A program made the translations under genes and the position numbers. Source: Turicibacter sp. UBA7094 (GTDB lineage Bacteria; Bacillota_I; Bacilli_A; MOL361; Turicibacteraceae). From it: 31,491 nt of DNA. Position 1 is the first letter of the stretch. Each line of letters opens with the position of its first letter. The notes under the pieces are model-generated. The model saw nothing but the letters and a program-made list of their open reading frames with translations. It was not told where the DNA came from and did not search any database. The stretch covers positions 1 to 31,491 of the forward strand of contig DKYS01000135.1 in the NCBI GenBank assembly GCA_002493395.1, read 5' to 3'. This document shows, piece by piece, positions 1 to 6,402 of the stretch.

Positions 1-75
1 CTTGATCCATCTTTTCACACACTATTTTTTTACATAAACTTTTTTCTCTTTTTGTCCTTCAATTGATCATATCCA

Positions 76-115
76 ATTAGACTAGCCGACTAAAAACCTG
101 TAAGGCTAGTCTAAT
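76..115. repeat. 12-bp perfect stem-loop downstream of spoIIE
   Basis: The arms at 76-87 (ATTAGACTAGCC) and 104-115 (GGCTAGTCTAAT) are exact reverse complements around a 16-nt loop. The element lies about 60 nt past the spoIIE stop on the minus strand. Neither side has a U-tract, so it is not a classical intrinsic terminator. It may be an RNA 3' end structure or a protein site. The remainder of 1-173 shows nothing else recognisable. Confidence 0.5.
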
Positions 116-173
116 CACTTATATGACCAAAATTTTAATGTATAACTTACCTATCTTAATTAGATACTTGGCC

Positions 174-1334
174 CTACGATGCGTACTGTGCCTGGGATAC
201 CCCCTGCCGCTTATATTCCACCACTAAAACCATCATATCATCTTTAATTTTTCCCTTATGTTTACTAACTGTTGCTTGTAAAATATTTTTAGCCATGTAT
301 TTAGGGGATGTTCCCATTTGCCCTAAAATCATGCTCTCTAACTCATTAATATCTGGATATTGTTCAACAATACCATCACTACACATGATTAATATATCAT
401 CTTCTTCTAAATCTAACGTAACGTGATCAACATCTTGATCACTCATAACGCCTACTGGAAGTTGCGCTAAATTAATTAATTCAATCTGATGATTTCTAAT
501 AAAGAATGTCGGCGTTGCTCCTTTTTTATAAAAAGTAGCCCTTTGCCGCTCCCTGTCAATCATGCAGACATCTAACGAAAAGAATCTTTCGTTCGCATTG
601 GAATGTTGTTTTAATTGTTGTAACGTCTGGATAGCTGTTTTAATTGGAATATTAAAACTTAACAAACACTTCAAAATTTTAAGGGCTTCTGAGCTTTCTT
701 TATGAGCTAACTCACCATTCCCCATTCCATCACTAATTGCAATAAACGTTTGACCATTCGTGAAATTCTCATAGATATAACTATCTCCTGAAATCCTATT
801 TCCATCTTTTCCAACATAAGAAACTGCATGATCAATTTTAAACAAATTAGAAGAATAAATTTTTATTTTTGTTTGCTTTCCTTTTGTCTTCTCAACAATT
901 AAACGAAGTGGTTCATTCGTAATCCCTTCAAGTATTGCCTGAATAGACAACAACGTTAACTCTTTCGGGGGCGAATTAATCACCAAATCCATTTTGATGA
1001 GTCTTGGATAAAGACTTTTAATCTTAATGTCCGAACACCTCACATTAATTCTTTCCAGCTCTTCCTTAATACGGTTGAACTGCAGTTCAAAGTCATGACG
1101 ATCGTACATCATTGATTGCACCATATTGTCAATTGCCAATCCGATACAATCTAAAACCACGTCAACTCTGATTAACTGACCCTTACCTATAAAGGAGCGT
1201 AACGATTTTATTAACTGTTGAAAATTTACGAGCTGATTAAATAACTGACTAATCGTATAAATATTCAACCGATCTTTACTCTCCCTCTTCGGCTTAGGCG
1301 AAAATGTTTGCTTCATTTTCGTTACGAGTTCCAT
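174..1334 (-). CDS. spoIIE: Stage II sporulation protein E phosphatase, short form without membrane domain
   Basis: This is a PP2C-type serine phosphatase. In Bacillus SpoIIE dephosphorylates SpoIIAA to release sigma-F in the forespore. The catalytic motifs are present in order: SGDSY at 182-186, SDGMGNG at 201-207, QLPVGV near 291-296, CSDG at 318-321 and KDDMMVLV at 364-371, so the metal-binding aspartates D184, D202, D319 and D365 are kept. Residues 1-170 look like the SpoIIE central regulatory region. At 386 aa it is less than half the 827 aa of the B. subtilis protein and lacks its ten-helix membrane domain. The start is firm: AGGAGGAGAG precedes ATG at 1334, and no membrane-protein frame lies upstream on this strand. 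It sits two loci from yabR, as in Bacillus, but separated by a plus-strand ABC module. Confidence 0.9.
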   Translation of the reverse strand: MELVTKMKQTFSPKPKRESKDRLNIYTISQLFNQLVNFQQLIKSLRSFIGKGQLIRVDVVLDCIGLAIDNMVQSMMYDRHDFELQFNRIKEELERINVRCSDIKIKSLYPRLIKMDLVINSPPKELTLLSIQAILEGITNEPLRLIVEKTKGKQTKIKIYSSNLFKIDHAVSYVGKDGNRISGDSYIYENFTNGQTFIAISDGMGNGELAHKESSEALKILKCLLSFNIPIKTAIQTLQQLKQHSNANERFFSLDVCMIDRERQRATFYKKGATPTFFIRNHQIELINLAQLPVGVMSDQDVDHVTLDLEEDDILIMCSDGIVEQYPDINELESMILGQMGTSPKYMAKNILQATVSKHKGKIKDDMMVLVVEYKRQGVSQAQYAS

Positions 1335-1739
1335 GCTTCTCTCTCCTCCTAATGGCCTTAACTAATTGCTCCCTCCCGTGGGCTCAATTCGTACCCCTAT
1401 ATTACCATTCATCAACTAGGGATTTTGTCACTTTCTTGGAATCATTTAAATTTTTAACAGACACAATTTTTACATCTTCGGCACATCTGTTAAAAATAAA
1501 ACAGCTATTCTACCTTCTTTTACACGACTCGGCAGCATAGTGCTATAAACTTTTAAAAACTTTTATGTAAAAGTGAATAAAATTAGATTTACAAACATAG
1601 CCCTCTTTGTTCACCTCTATTTCCTCTTAAATAACACACACAACTGAAGAGAAAAGTTTGAATATTCCCTCAACTCTATCTCTGACTAATACCTTCGACT
1701 ATTCGATTAAACCTTAGCTAAAAATGCATCTCCCCTCTA
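1335..1739. other. Intergenic region between spoIIE and the GntR module
   Basis: No intact gene is supported here. On the minus strand two short coding-like stretches in adjacent frames (1538 down to about 1475, then to a stop at 1402) could be a decayed small gene. A possible spoIIE promoter overlaps their end. A match to the Spo0A box TGNCGAA (TGCCGAA, minus) lies at 1477-1483 and a 6-of-7 match (AGTCGAA) near 1689-1695. Confidence 0.4.
1399..1431 (-). promoter_or_regulatory. Candidate spoIIE promoter with 21-bp spacer
   Basis: On the minus strand GTGACA (1431-1426) is followed after 21 nt by TAATAT (1404-1399), about 60 nt upstream of the spoIIE start. The B. subtilis spoIIE and spoIIG promoters also have abnormally long 21-22 bp spacers and are Spo0A-activated. 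A 0A-box-like TGCCGAA lies about 46 bp further upstream. The match may be chance, because the boxes are imperfect and the segment can also be read as coding remnant. Confidence 0.3.
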
Positions 1740-1768
1740 TTGACACGTTTTTTTAAAAGAGTTATATT
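1740..1768 (+). promoter_or_regulatory. Sigma-A promoter of the GntR/ABC operon
   Basis: A perfect -35 TTGACA at 1740-1745 is followed after 17 nt by the -10 TATATT at 1763-1768. Initiation is predicted near 1775, inside the adjacent palindrome. Confidence 0.85.
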
Positions 1769-1769
1769 G

Positions 1770-1788
1770 TGTATATAGAGTATATACA
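1770..1788. promoter_or_regulatory. Palindromic operator, probable GntR autoregulation site
   Basis: TGTATATA (1770-1777) and TATATACA (1781-1788) form an inverted repeat around GAG. It begins 2 bp after the -10 box and covers the predicted transcription start, so a bound dimer would block initiation. YtrA-type GntR repressors commonly regulate their own ABC operon in this way. Binding by the protein encoded at 1816 is inferred. Confidence 0.7.
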
Positions 1789-1815
1789 ATATAACAGGAG
1801 GTGATTAGTTTATTT

Positions 1816-2193
1816 ATGGAAATAGTCATCAGCAATACCAGCAAAAAACCGATTTACGAACAAATTACTGATCAACTAAAACAACACATCATATCTGGGG
1901 TTCTTCAGGAAGGGGATGCCCTTCCTTCCATGCGCGCTCTCGCTCGCGACCTTCACATAAGCGTTATTACGACGAAGCGAGCATATGAGGACCTTGAACG
2001 TGCAGGATTTATCGAAAGTATTGTTGGAAAAGGAAGTTTTGTCACTCAACATAATAAAGAATTATTAAAGGAAGAAAAACAACGACAAATTGAAGAACAC
2101 TTCACCCGTGCCATTGAATTAAGTAAACAGTGCGGCATCTCATATGAGGATTTAGCTGAGATTTTAAAACTTTTATATACTGAGGAGGAATAA
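1816..2193 (+). CDS. GntR family transcriptional regulator, YtrA subfamily
   Basis: This is a 125-aa DNA-binding repressor made of an N-terminal winged helix-turn-helix (about residues 10-78, with KPIYEQITDQLK, LPSMRALARDL and the wing GFIESIVGKGSFV) and a short helical C-terminal tail of about 45 residues. It has no large effector-binding domain, which is characteristic of the YtrA group that controls ABC transporters for cell-envelope stress or antibiotics. The in-frame GTG at 1801 lies inside the near-perfect SD AGGAGGTGAT, so ATG at 1816 is the probable start. It is the first gene of a three-gene operon, 2 nt before the ATPase gene, and is probably autoregulated through the palindrome at 1770-1788. 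The inducer is not visible. Confidence 0.88.
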   Translation: MEIVISNTSKKPIYEQITDQLKQHIISGVLQEGDALPSMRALARDLHISVITTKRAYEDLERAGFIESIVGKGSFVTQHNKELLKEEKQRQIEEHFTRAIELSKQCGISYEDLAEILKLLYTEEE

Positions 2194-2195
2194 AA

Positions 2196-3053
2196 ATGGA
2201 AAATGCGATAGAAGTTAGAGGGCTCTCCAAAAAACGAGATGGATTTTTCTTAAACAATGTAAACCTAACCGTTCCTAAAGGCTATATTGTCGGATTAATT
2301 GGGGAAAATGGAGCCGGAAAAAGTACAACGATTAAGGCTATCTTAAACCTAATCGATAAGGATTCTGGGACAATCAAACTATTCGGTCAAGATTATCAAC
2401 AACATGAAATGTCGATTAAACAAGAAATTGGAATCGTCTTTGATGATTGCCATTTTCCTAAACAATTAACCCCAAAAGATTTAAATTTCATTTTAAAAAA
2501 CATCTATCTAAAGTGGGATACTCACTTATACCTTGACTATCTCAATCAATTTAAACTCCCTTTAAACAAGCCGATAAAAGATTTTTCACGGGGGATGAAA
2601 ATGAAATTATCACTCGCTACTGCATTAAGTCACCATCCTAAACTTCTTATTTTAGACGAGCCGACAAGTGGACTCGATCCGATTATTCGAAATGAAATTC
2701 TCGATATCTTTTTAGACTTCATTCAGGATGAAGAACATTCCATCCTAATTTCATCACATATCACAAGTGATTTAGAGAAAGTCGCCGATTATATCACCTT
2801 TATTCACGAGGGAGAGATCGTCTTCTCTGACTCTAAAGACCACCTTCTTTATGATTACGGACTTATTAAATGTCAAGAAAAGGACTTTTGCTCGATTGAC
2901 CCAGAAGATATCATCAACTATAAAAAGCATCCTTATCATATGGAAGTACTTATCAAAAATAAAAGAAAATTAGAAAATAAATATAAAGCATTAACGATGG
3001 ATTCAGTCTCTATTGAAGATTTAATGCTTTTACATATTGGGGGGCGTAAATGA
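2196..3053 (+). CDS. ABC transporter ATP-binding protein, YtrB-like
   Basis: This is the cytoplasmic ATPase of a small ABC-2 type transporter. Walker A is GENGAGKST (36-44), the signature is FSRGMK (130-135) in place of LSGGQ, Walker B is LLILDEP (150-156), and the H-loop is SSHITSDLEK. The usual Q-loop glutamine is replaced in IVFDDCHF (about 80-87), a feature common in the YtrB group. At 285 aa it carries about 70 residues after the ATPase core. GAGGAGG lies 8 nt before the ATG. It overlaps the permease gene by 4 nt, implying coupled translation. The substrate is unknown. Export or immunity to cell-wall-active compounds would be typical for this family. Confidence 0.88.
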   Translation: MENAIEVRGLSKKRDGFFLNNVNLTVPKGYIVGLIGENGAGKSTTIKAILNLIDKDSGTIKLFGQDYQQHEMSIKQEIGIVFDDCHFPKQLTPKDLNFILKNIYLKWDTHLYLDYLNQFKLPLNKPIKDFSRGMKMKLSLATALSHHPKLLILDEPTSGLDPIIRNEILDIFLDFIQDEEHSILISSHITSDLEKVADYITFIHEGEIVFSDSKDHLLYDYGLIKCQEKDFCSIDPEDIINYKKHPYHMEVLIKNKRKLENKYKALTMDSVSIEDLMLLHIGGRK

Positions 3054-3694
3054 TGAAAGGGCTAATTATAAAAGATTTCTTAAACTTAAGAAACAACATT
3101 AAAACGATGTTGATTACCATACTTATCTATTTATTATTCTTTATTTCCTATGATCCAAGCTTTTTAAGTGGGTTGTTAATTATGATTTTTTGTTTACAAA
3201 GCCTAAGTACTTTCTCCTACGATGAGTACGCGAATTGGGATGTATTCGCCCTATCACTTCCTATTTCACGAAAAGAACTCGTTCTTAGTAAATATATCGT
3301 CTTCGCTATCTTCCCGATCGCTGGAACAATTCTTTCAGAAATAATAGTCACTGGGATTTGTCTTGTGAAAGGCATCCCTATTAGTGCAGAACTTTTTATA
3401 TCCGGCATTGCCATTTTATTTACAGCGGAATTACTGATCTTATTTTTACTTCCATTTGTCTTTAAATACGGAATTGAACGCGGCCGTATGATGATGATGG
3501 TTATCAGTTTTAGTCTATTTGGTGGGATTGTTTTATTAGGTAAGTTTTTAAAAGGAATATTGACTCCTCAACTGATCACTCATTTAGAAACATTACTTCC
3601 CCTTTTACCGTGGATTGGAATCATCACTCTACTCATCGTTGCCTACTTCTCTTATCAATTATCCTCTCGAATCGTTTTGAAAAAAGAATATTAA
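3050..3694 (+). CDS. ABC-2 type transporter permease
   Basis: This 214-aa integral membrane protein has about six hydrophobic segments (near residues 16-50, 76-98, 110-140, 147-165 and 182-203). After the second segment it has SLPISRKELVLSKYI, the cytoplasmic signature of ABC2_membrane_5/YtrC-type permeases that pair with GntR-linked ATPases. Translation starts at ATG 3050 or the adjacent ATG 3053. The first overlaps the ATPase stop. It is the last gene of the operon and is followed directly by a strong terminator. With a single permease gene, the transporter is probably a permease homodimer plus an ATPase homodimer. Confidence 0.85.
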   Translation: MMKGLIIKDFLNLRNNIKTMLITILIYLLFFISYDPSFLSGLLIMIFCLQSLSTFSYDEYANWDVFALSLPISRKELVLSKYIVFAIFPIAGTILSEIIVTGICLVKGIPISAELFISGIAILFTAELLILFLLPFVFKYGIERGRMMMMVISFSLFGGIVLLGKFLKGILTPQLITHLETLLPLLPWIGIITLLIVAYFSYQLSSRIVLKKEY

Positions 3695-3700
3695 AAATTT

Positions 3701-3732
3701 AAAAGGCGTACATCCCGTAATGTATGCCTTTT
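3701..3732 (+). terminator. Intrinsic terminator of the GntR/ABC operon
   Basis: AAAAGGCGTACAT (3701-3713) pairs with ATGTATGCCTTTT (3720-3732), with one G-U pair and a 6-nt loop. It begins 6 nt after the permease stop. Confidence 0.85.
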
Positions 3733-4021
3733 AACATATAATAAATTGATGAGATAAATCATGGAGAAAACCCGTTAACGCTTAGCCTGATAGGTTTCAT
3801 TACAGGATTGTGATTTACGAAAACTTTACCTCATCTGACGATTTTCAGCTTTTTTTGAGTATTAGCATCACAAACTAGAATGATTGTATAAAATGTATAA
3901 CTTTTTCTCTCCCCCCCTATGAAAATTTCCATCTCCTAACTAGAATATTTTTCAAAAAAAGATAACACTATAAGATAATCGCACTATACGTTGCAAATTA
4001 AATGGGGAATTTAATATATCT
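3733..4021. other. Intergenic region, no gene seen
   Basis: I found no supported gene. A weak hairpin (CTGA/TCAG near 3837-3850) is followed by seven Ts, and several TATAA-like -10 boxes are present, but no complete promoter is convincing. The C-rich run near 3911-3918 is unusual for this AT-rich sequence. Confidence 0.35.
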
Positions 4022-4096
4022 ATGACGCAAAAACTACTTCCCTTCATTGGAGGAATCATTCTATTTATCCTTGTTTTATACCAATTAATACTCTAA
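4022..4096 (+). CDS. Tiny hydrophobic membrane peptide, hypothetical
   Basis: The 24-codon frame begins MTQKLLPFIGG and continues as one hydrophobic helix of about 16 residues, ending YQLIL. GGGGA lies about 14 nt upstream, which is a weak and rather distant ribosome site. A terminator begins 20 nt after the stop, so a plus-strand transcript would end correctly. I do not recognise the peptide. Small single-helix peptides of this size occur in sporulation and membrane complexes, but no function is claimed. Confidence 0.35.
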   Translation: MTQKLLPFIGGIILFILVLYQLIL

Positions 4097-4116
4097 GAAC
4101 TCCTTCTTTTGGGCAC

Positions 4117-4150
4117 AAAAAAACTCATTCCAAACGGAATGAGTTTTTAA
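4117..4150. terminator. Bidirectional terminator between yabR and the small ORF
   Basis: AAAAACTCATTCC (4119-4131) pairs perfectly with GGAATGAGTTTTT (4136-4148) around AAAC. Both strands end in U-runs. It terminates the yabR operon on the minus strand, 24 nt after the yabR stop. Confidence 0.88.
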
Positions 4151-4171
4151 ATATATGCTAAACAAGTATCG

Positions 4172-4528
4172 TTAGTTAGAACGACGACGCTGTGTTTTCA
4201 TGTTCTTTTTAAGAGCCGATTGTTTCTCATCGCTATCCTTTAAAAAGTTAGTAATTGCTTTATCTAAGTCTAAAGCTGGACGAGCTGGCTTTTCTGGGCG
4301 TGCTGGTTTCATTGAAAGGTTAATTTTCCCTTCTGGTGTCACCTCTTTAACGCGCACAGTTACTTCCTGACCCACGCTGACAACATCTTCAACTTTTTCT
4401 ACGAATTTCTCAGATAACTCACTAATGTGTACAAGTCCTGATTTTCCATTTTCTAACTCCACAAATGCACCAAACTTCTTCACACTCGTGACTTTACCAT
4501 TTAACTTTTGACCAGCTGTGATTGACAT
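4172..4528 (-). CDS. yabR: S1 domain RNA-binding protein YabR
   Basis: This is a single S1/OB-fold RNA-binding domain at residues 1-75 (GQKLNGKVTSVKKFGAFVEL, SGLVHISELS, VGQEVTVRVKEV, KINLSMKP) followed by a basic, proline-rich tail ending in RRRSN. The length of 118 aa is close to B. subtilis YabR (128 aa), whose general-stress-protein-13-like family binds ribosomes or RNA. Exact function is not established. GAGGAGGA precedes ATG at 4528. It follows divIC by 44 nt on the same strand, as in Bacillus, and ends at the bidirectional terminator. Confidence 0.9.
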   Translation of the reverse strand: MSITAGQKLNGKVTSVKKFGAFVELENGKSGLVHISELSEKFVEKVEDVVSVGQEVTVRVKEVTPEGKINLSMKPARPEKPARPALDLDKAITNFLKDSDEKQSALKKNMKTQRRRSN

Positions 4529-4572
4529 AAAAATCGACAGTCCTCCTCATATTTTCTATAATTTTAATTTAG

Positions 4573-4911
4573 TTATTCTTGTCCTTGTGGAAGCTTAAAT
4601 AATATCTCGCCTTCCTCGGATTTAAAATATTTCTCGCGTGCAAGCTGAGCAATGTAATCCTCATTTTCAAGTTTGCTTATTTCATTGCGATAATATTCCT
4701 CTTTTTCAATTAACTCATCATATTCTTTTTCATATGTGGCTAATTTCTCCCTAGCTTCGGTAAGTTTGGCTAAACGACTTGTATACATGCAAGCCCCTAT
4801 CACACAAAAGAATCCTATAATTAGGCTCATTGTTAATATCCGGCGATAAAATAATTGTTGCCGTCTTTTTCGATTATTCTTCTGTACTAGAGTTAACTTT
4901 CTTTCTACCAC
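4573..4911 (-). CDS. divIC: Cell division protein DivIC (FtsB/DivIC septum initiator)
   Basis: This bitopic membrane protein of the divisome forms a coiled coil with FtsL and binds DivIB. A basic cytoplasmic N-terminus is followed by one transmembrane helix (about 25-44), a coiled coil (about 45-85) and the conserved C-terminal pattern LENEDYIAQLAREKYF...GEILFKLP. The frame is open up to a TTG at 4959, but that position has no ribosome site. GTG at 4911 is preceded by AAAAGGAGA at a 9-nt spacing and gives 112 aa, closer to the family length. With that start it overlaps the yabQ 3' end by 38 nt, so translation is probably coupled. The other start cannot be excluded. Confidence 0.85.
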   Translation of the reverse strand: MVERKLTLVQKNNRKRRQQLFYRRILTMSLIIGFFCVIGACMYTSRLAKLTEAREKLATYEKEYDELIEKEEYYRNEISKLENEDYIAQLAREKYFKSEEGEILFKLPQGQE

Positions 4912-5404
4912 GTCGTCGTTTCTCCTTTTTCTTCTTCTTACTTGATATAGATTTTCCAAATTTAGCTAAAGGCGTGTAAAATAAAAGCTTTAAAATTCTA
5001 AGAAACAACATTATTATATCAGAAACAAGCTTGTAAATAAACATAATGGGGGAAATTACTAAGATATTCACCACTTTTTTTATAAAGTGTGCAACTGTGA
5101 ATAAACTCTCCCCTAACATTTCAAGATCACGATGCAATGGCTGTTTTAAGAATTTAAAGTAAACGATAACTCCAACAACTAAGAATAGTAAAATATACAA
5201 ATGAAAGATACCTTCATTCACATTATATATATAGATAAAGGTAAGGGGAATTTGGATTAACCAGTACAAAACAATAATCACCCATTGTATGGACTGATTA
5301 AATAAAATCTCTTTAACGATATAAACAAAATCTAACGTTACACCGATAAATATTCCATACAATAGGACGTGAATCATTAACAAAAATTGAATTTGTAAAC
5401 TCAT
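4874..5404 (-). CDS. yabQ: Spore cortex biosynthesis protein YabQ
   Basis: This 176-aa membrane protein is required for cortex formation in B. subtilis, where it localises to the outer forespore membrane under sigma-E control. It has about four hydrophobic segments (near residues 5-28, 38-58, 65-83 and 112-135), then a very basic C-terminal tail rich in Lys and Arg (about 150-172). The segment MSLQIQFLLMIHVLLYGIF followed by GVTLDFVY is typical of the family. Its ATG overlaps the yabP stop by one base (TAATG), and its own 3' end overlaps divIC, so yabP-yabQ-divIC are translationally linked. Confidence 0.88.
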   Translation of the reverse strand: MSLQIQFLLMIHVLLYGIFIGVTLDFVYIVKEILFNQSIQWVIIVLYWLIQIPLTFIYIYNVNEGIFHLYILLFLVVGVIVYFKFLKQPLHRDLEMLGESLFTVAHFIKKVVNILVISPIMFIYKLVSDIIMLFLRILKLLFYTPLAKFGKSISSKKKKKEKRRRGRKKVNSSTEE

Positions 5405-5721
5405 TACTTAAATAATTTGCTAAAGATTCCTTTTGAGTCTTCACCAATCATGTCTAAATCATCATATTCATAACCGGTAATATACCCCATAATCGATAGC
5501 TCTCCCTTTTCAAGATCAAGATTCTTAAGCTCTAAATCCATTCCTCTCACTGTTAAAATCCCCATTGTTGTGTCAATCGTAAACAACTCGCTATCAAAAC
5601 TTAACAACTTCTTAATTCCACTAACGTCCATTAGCTTCCTTTCTTTCATGGATACCTGATGGTACCCTAATAGCGTGCTTGGTTTTTGCTTCATGTACGA
5701 CTCTTTCTCATAAATGTTCAT
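5404..5721 (-). CDS. yabP: Sporulation protein YabP
   Basis: This soluble 105-aa protein of the YabP/YqfC family is needed for spore cortex assembly in Bacillus. The pattern includes GIKKLLSFDSELFTIDTTMG, then LTVRGMDLELKNLDLEKGEL and GYITGYEYDD, with a short tail after it. The SD GGAGGG lies 9 nt before ATG 5721. In Bacillus yabO directly precedes yabP. Here about 8 kb intervenes and a candidate sigma-E promoter lies immediately upstream, making yabP the first gene of its own operon. Confidence 0.9.
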   Translation of the reverse strand: MNIYEKESYMKQKPSTLLGYHQVSMKERKLMDVSGIKKLLSFDSELFTIDTTMGILTVRGMDLELKNLDLEKGELSIMGYITGYEYDDLDMIGEDSKGIFSKLFK

Positions 5722-5756
5722 CTTCTTATCCCTCCGTTATCTGTTTTATCACTAGC

Positions 5757-5785
5757 AACTTATGATTGTTCTAAGCGAAATATAA
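5757..5785 (-). promoter_or_regulatory. Candidate sigma-E promoter for yabP-yabQ-divIC-yabR
   Basis: On the minus strand TTATATT (5785-5779) is followed after 14 nt by CATAAGTT (5764-5757). The sigma-E consensus is a KMATATT -35 element, 13-15 nt, then CATACAMT, so the -35 fits 6 of 7 positions and the -10 keeps CATA and the final T. It is about 36 nt upstream of the yabP start. Sigma-E control of yabP and yabQ is established in B. subtilis. Its use here is inferred. Confidence 0.5.
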
Positions 5786-6163
5786 CTGACGGAAAGAAAG
5801 ACCTTGTTTCTACTCCATATTTTATGAAATCTGCTCCTAATTCGTGAATATAATCGACACCTTTTTTCGTTCCTCTTCCTTCTTAAGGGGCAAGATGACG
5901 AATTAATTCTTTTATTAAGGTTTGAGTAATAAACGAAAAGATCCTCATTAATCAAATAGGCACAAGACTCTAAGAAAAAACAGTGACCCTATTTAATCAT
6001 TTAACTGGAAAATAATCCCTAAAAACTTTAGACGATAGTCCAACTCCACCAATCACTTCTCTAAGCACTCCCCAAACCTAGAACACCGTCTAGCAAGTCA
6101 GAATCGATGCGCTTCATTAAATTTTCTATCGCCTCGTATAGCAAGAAAAAATACCGTCTAAAC
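5760..6163 (-). pseudogene. Probable decayed protein-coding gene with several frameshifts
   Basis: Minus-strand translation gives consecutive coding-like stretches that switch frame. From about 6163 it reads RRYFFLLYEAIENLMKRID then LLDGVLGLG; next, in another frame, GVLREVIGGVGLSSKVFRDY; next SCAYLINEDLFVYYSNLNKR; and last GVDYIHELGADFIKYG up to FRLEQS and a TAA at 5760. No stretch has a start codon with an SD, and stops separate them. I do not recognise the protein. The remnant lies just downstream of a terminator and at the edge of the segment that interrupts the yab block. Chance open frames in AT-rich DNA are the alternative. Confidence 0.4.
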
Positions 6164-6164
6164 A

Positions 6165-6195
6165 AAAATAGGTCGCTACGGAAGCGACCTATTTT
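6165..6195 (-). terminator. Intrinsic terminator, probably for the lipoprotein gene
   Basis: AAAATAGGTCGCT (6165-6177) pairs perfectly over 13 bp with AGCGACCTATTTT (6183-6195). On the minus strand it is followed by TTTTTGTTT. It lies about 210 nt beyond the stop of the lipoprotein gene at 6403. Confidence 0.75.
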
Positions 6196-6297
6196 CATTA
6201 AAAAATCTTTAAAAGTTATCCACAAACTGAATTCACAAAAGTCAATGACATTAAGTTATACAACAGAATGCAGTACAACCTTCAAATATTTTTAACT

Positions 6298-6361
6298 ATT
6301 ACTTGGCAAGTGGTATTTCCCTTGCGTTCGTTATCGGCTACCAAACCGAATTTCAAGTAAT
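6298..6361. other. Possible structured RNA or DNA element: three-way junction with complementary loops
   Basis: An 8-bp outer stem (ATTACTTG 6298-6305 with CAAGTAAT 6354-6361) encloses two hairpins: GCAAG/CTTGC (6306-6310 with 6321-6325) and TCGG/CCGA (about 6334-6350). The two hairpin loops contain TGGTA and TACCA, which are complementary and could pair. It lies in the 3' untranslated region of the lipoprotein gene. It does not match a riboswitch class I know. One minus-strand frame through it is open for about 40 codons (including KFGLVADNERKGNTTCQVI), so a coding remnant is an alternative. Confidence 0.35.
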
Positions 6362-6402
6362 CGTCAATTATAATATATGTTTCCTCGTGACTTTTATACC
6401 TT

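Noticed and set aside
1304..1540. Plus-strand 78-codon open frame
   Set aside because: It overlaps the spoIIE start on the opposite strand, has no SD and no coding-like pattern.
3760..3850. Possible hammerhead-like or riboswitch RNA
   Set aside because: A GATGAG...GAAA resemblance is present, but the conserved core and stems do not complete, and no known riboswitch signature is found.
5752..5955. 67-codon minus-strand frame and the plus-strand frame at 6107-6295 as intact genes
   Set aside because: Neither has a good ribosome site. The first is one stretch of the frameshifted remnant, and the second crosses a terminator.
6200..6240. Replication origin around the DnaA box at 6216
   Set aside because: There is a single box here, with no cluster, no AT-rich unwinding module and no dnaA or dnaN gene nearby.
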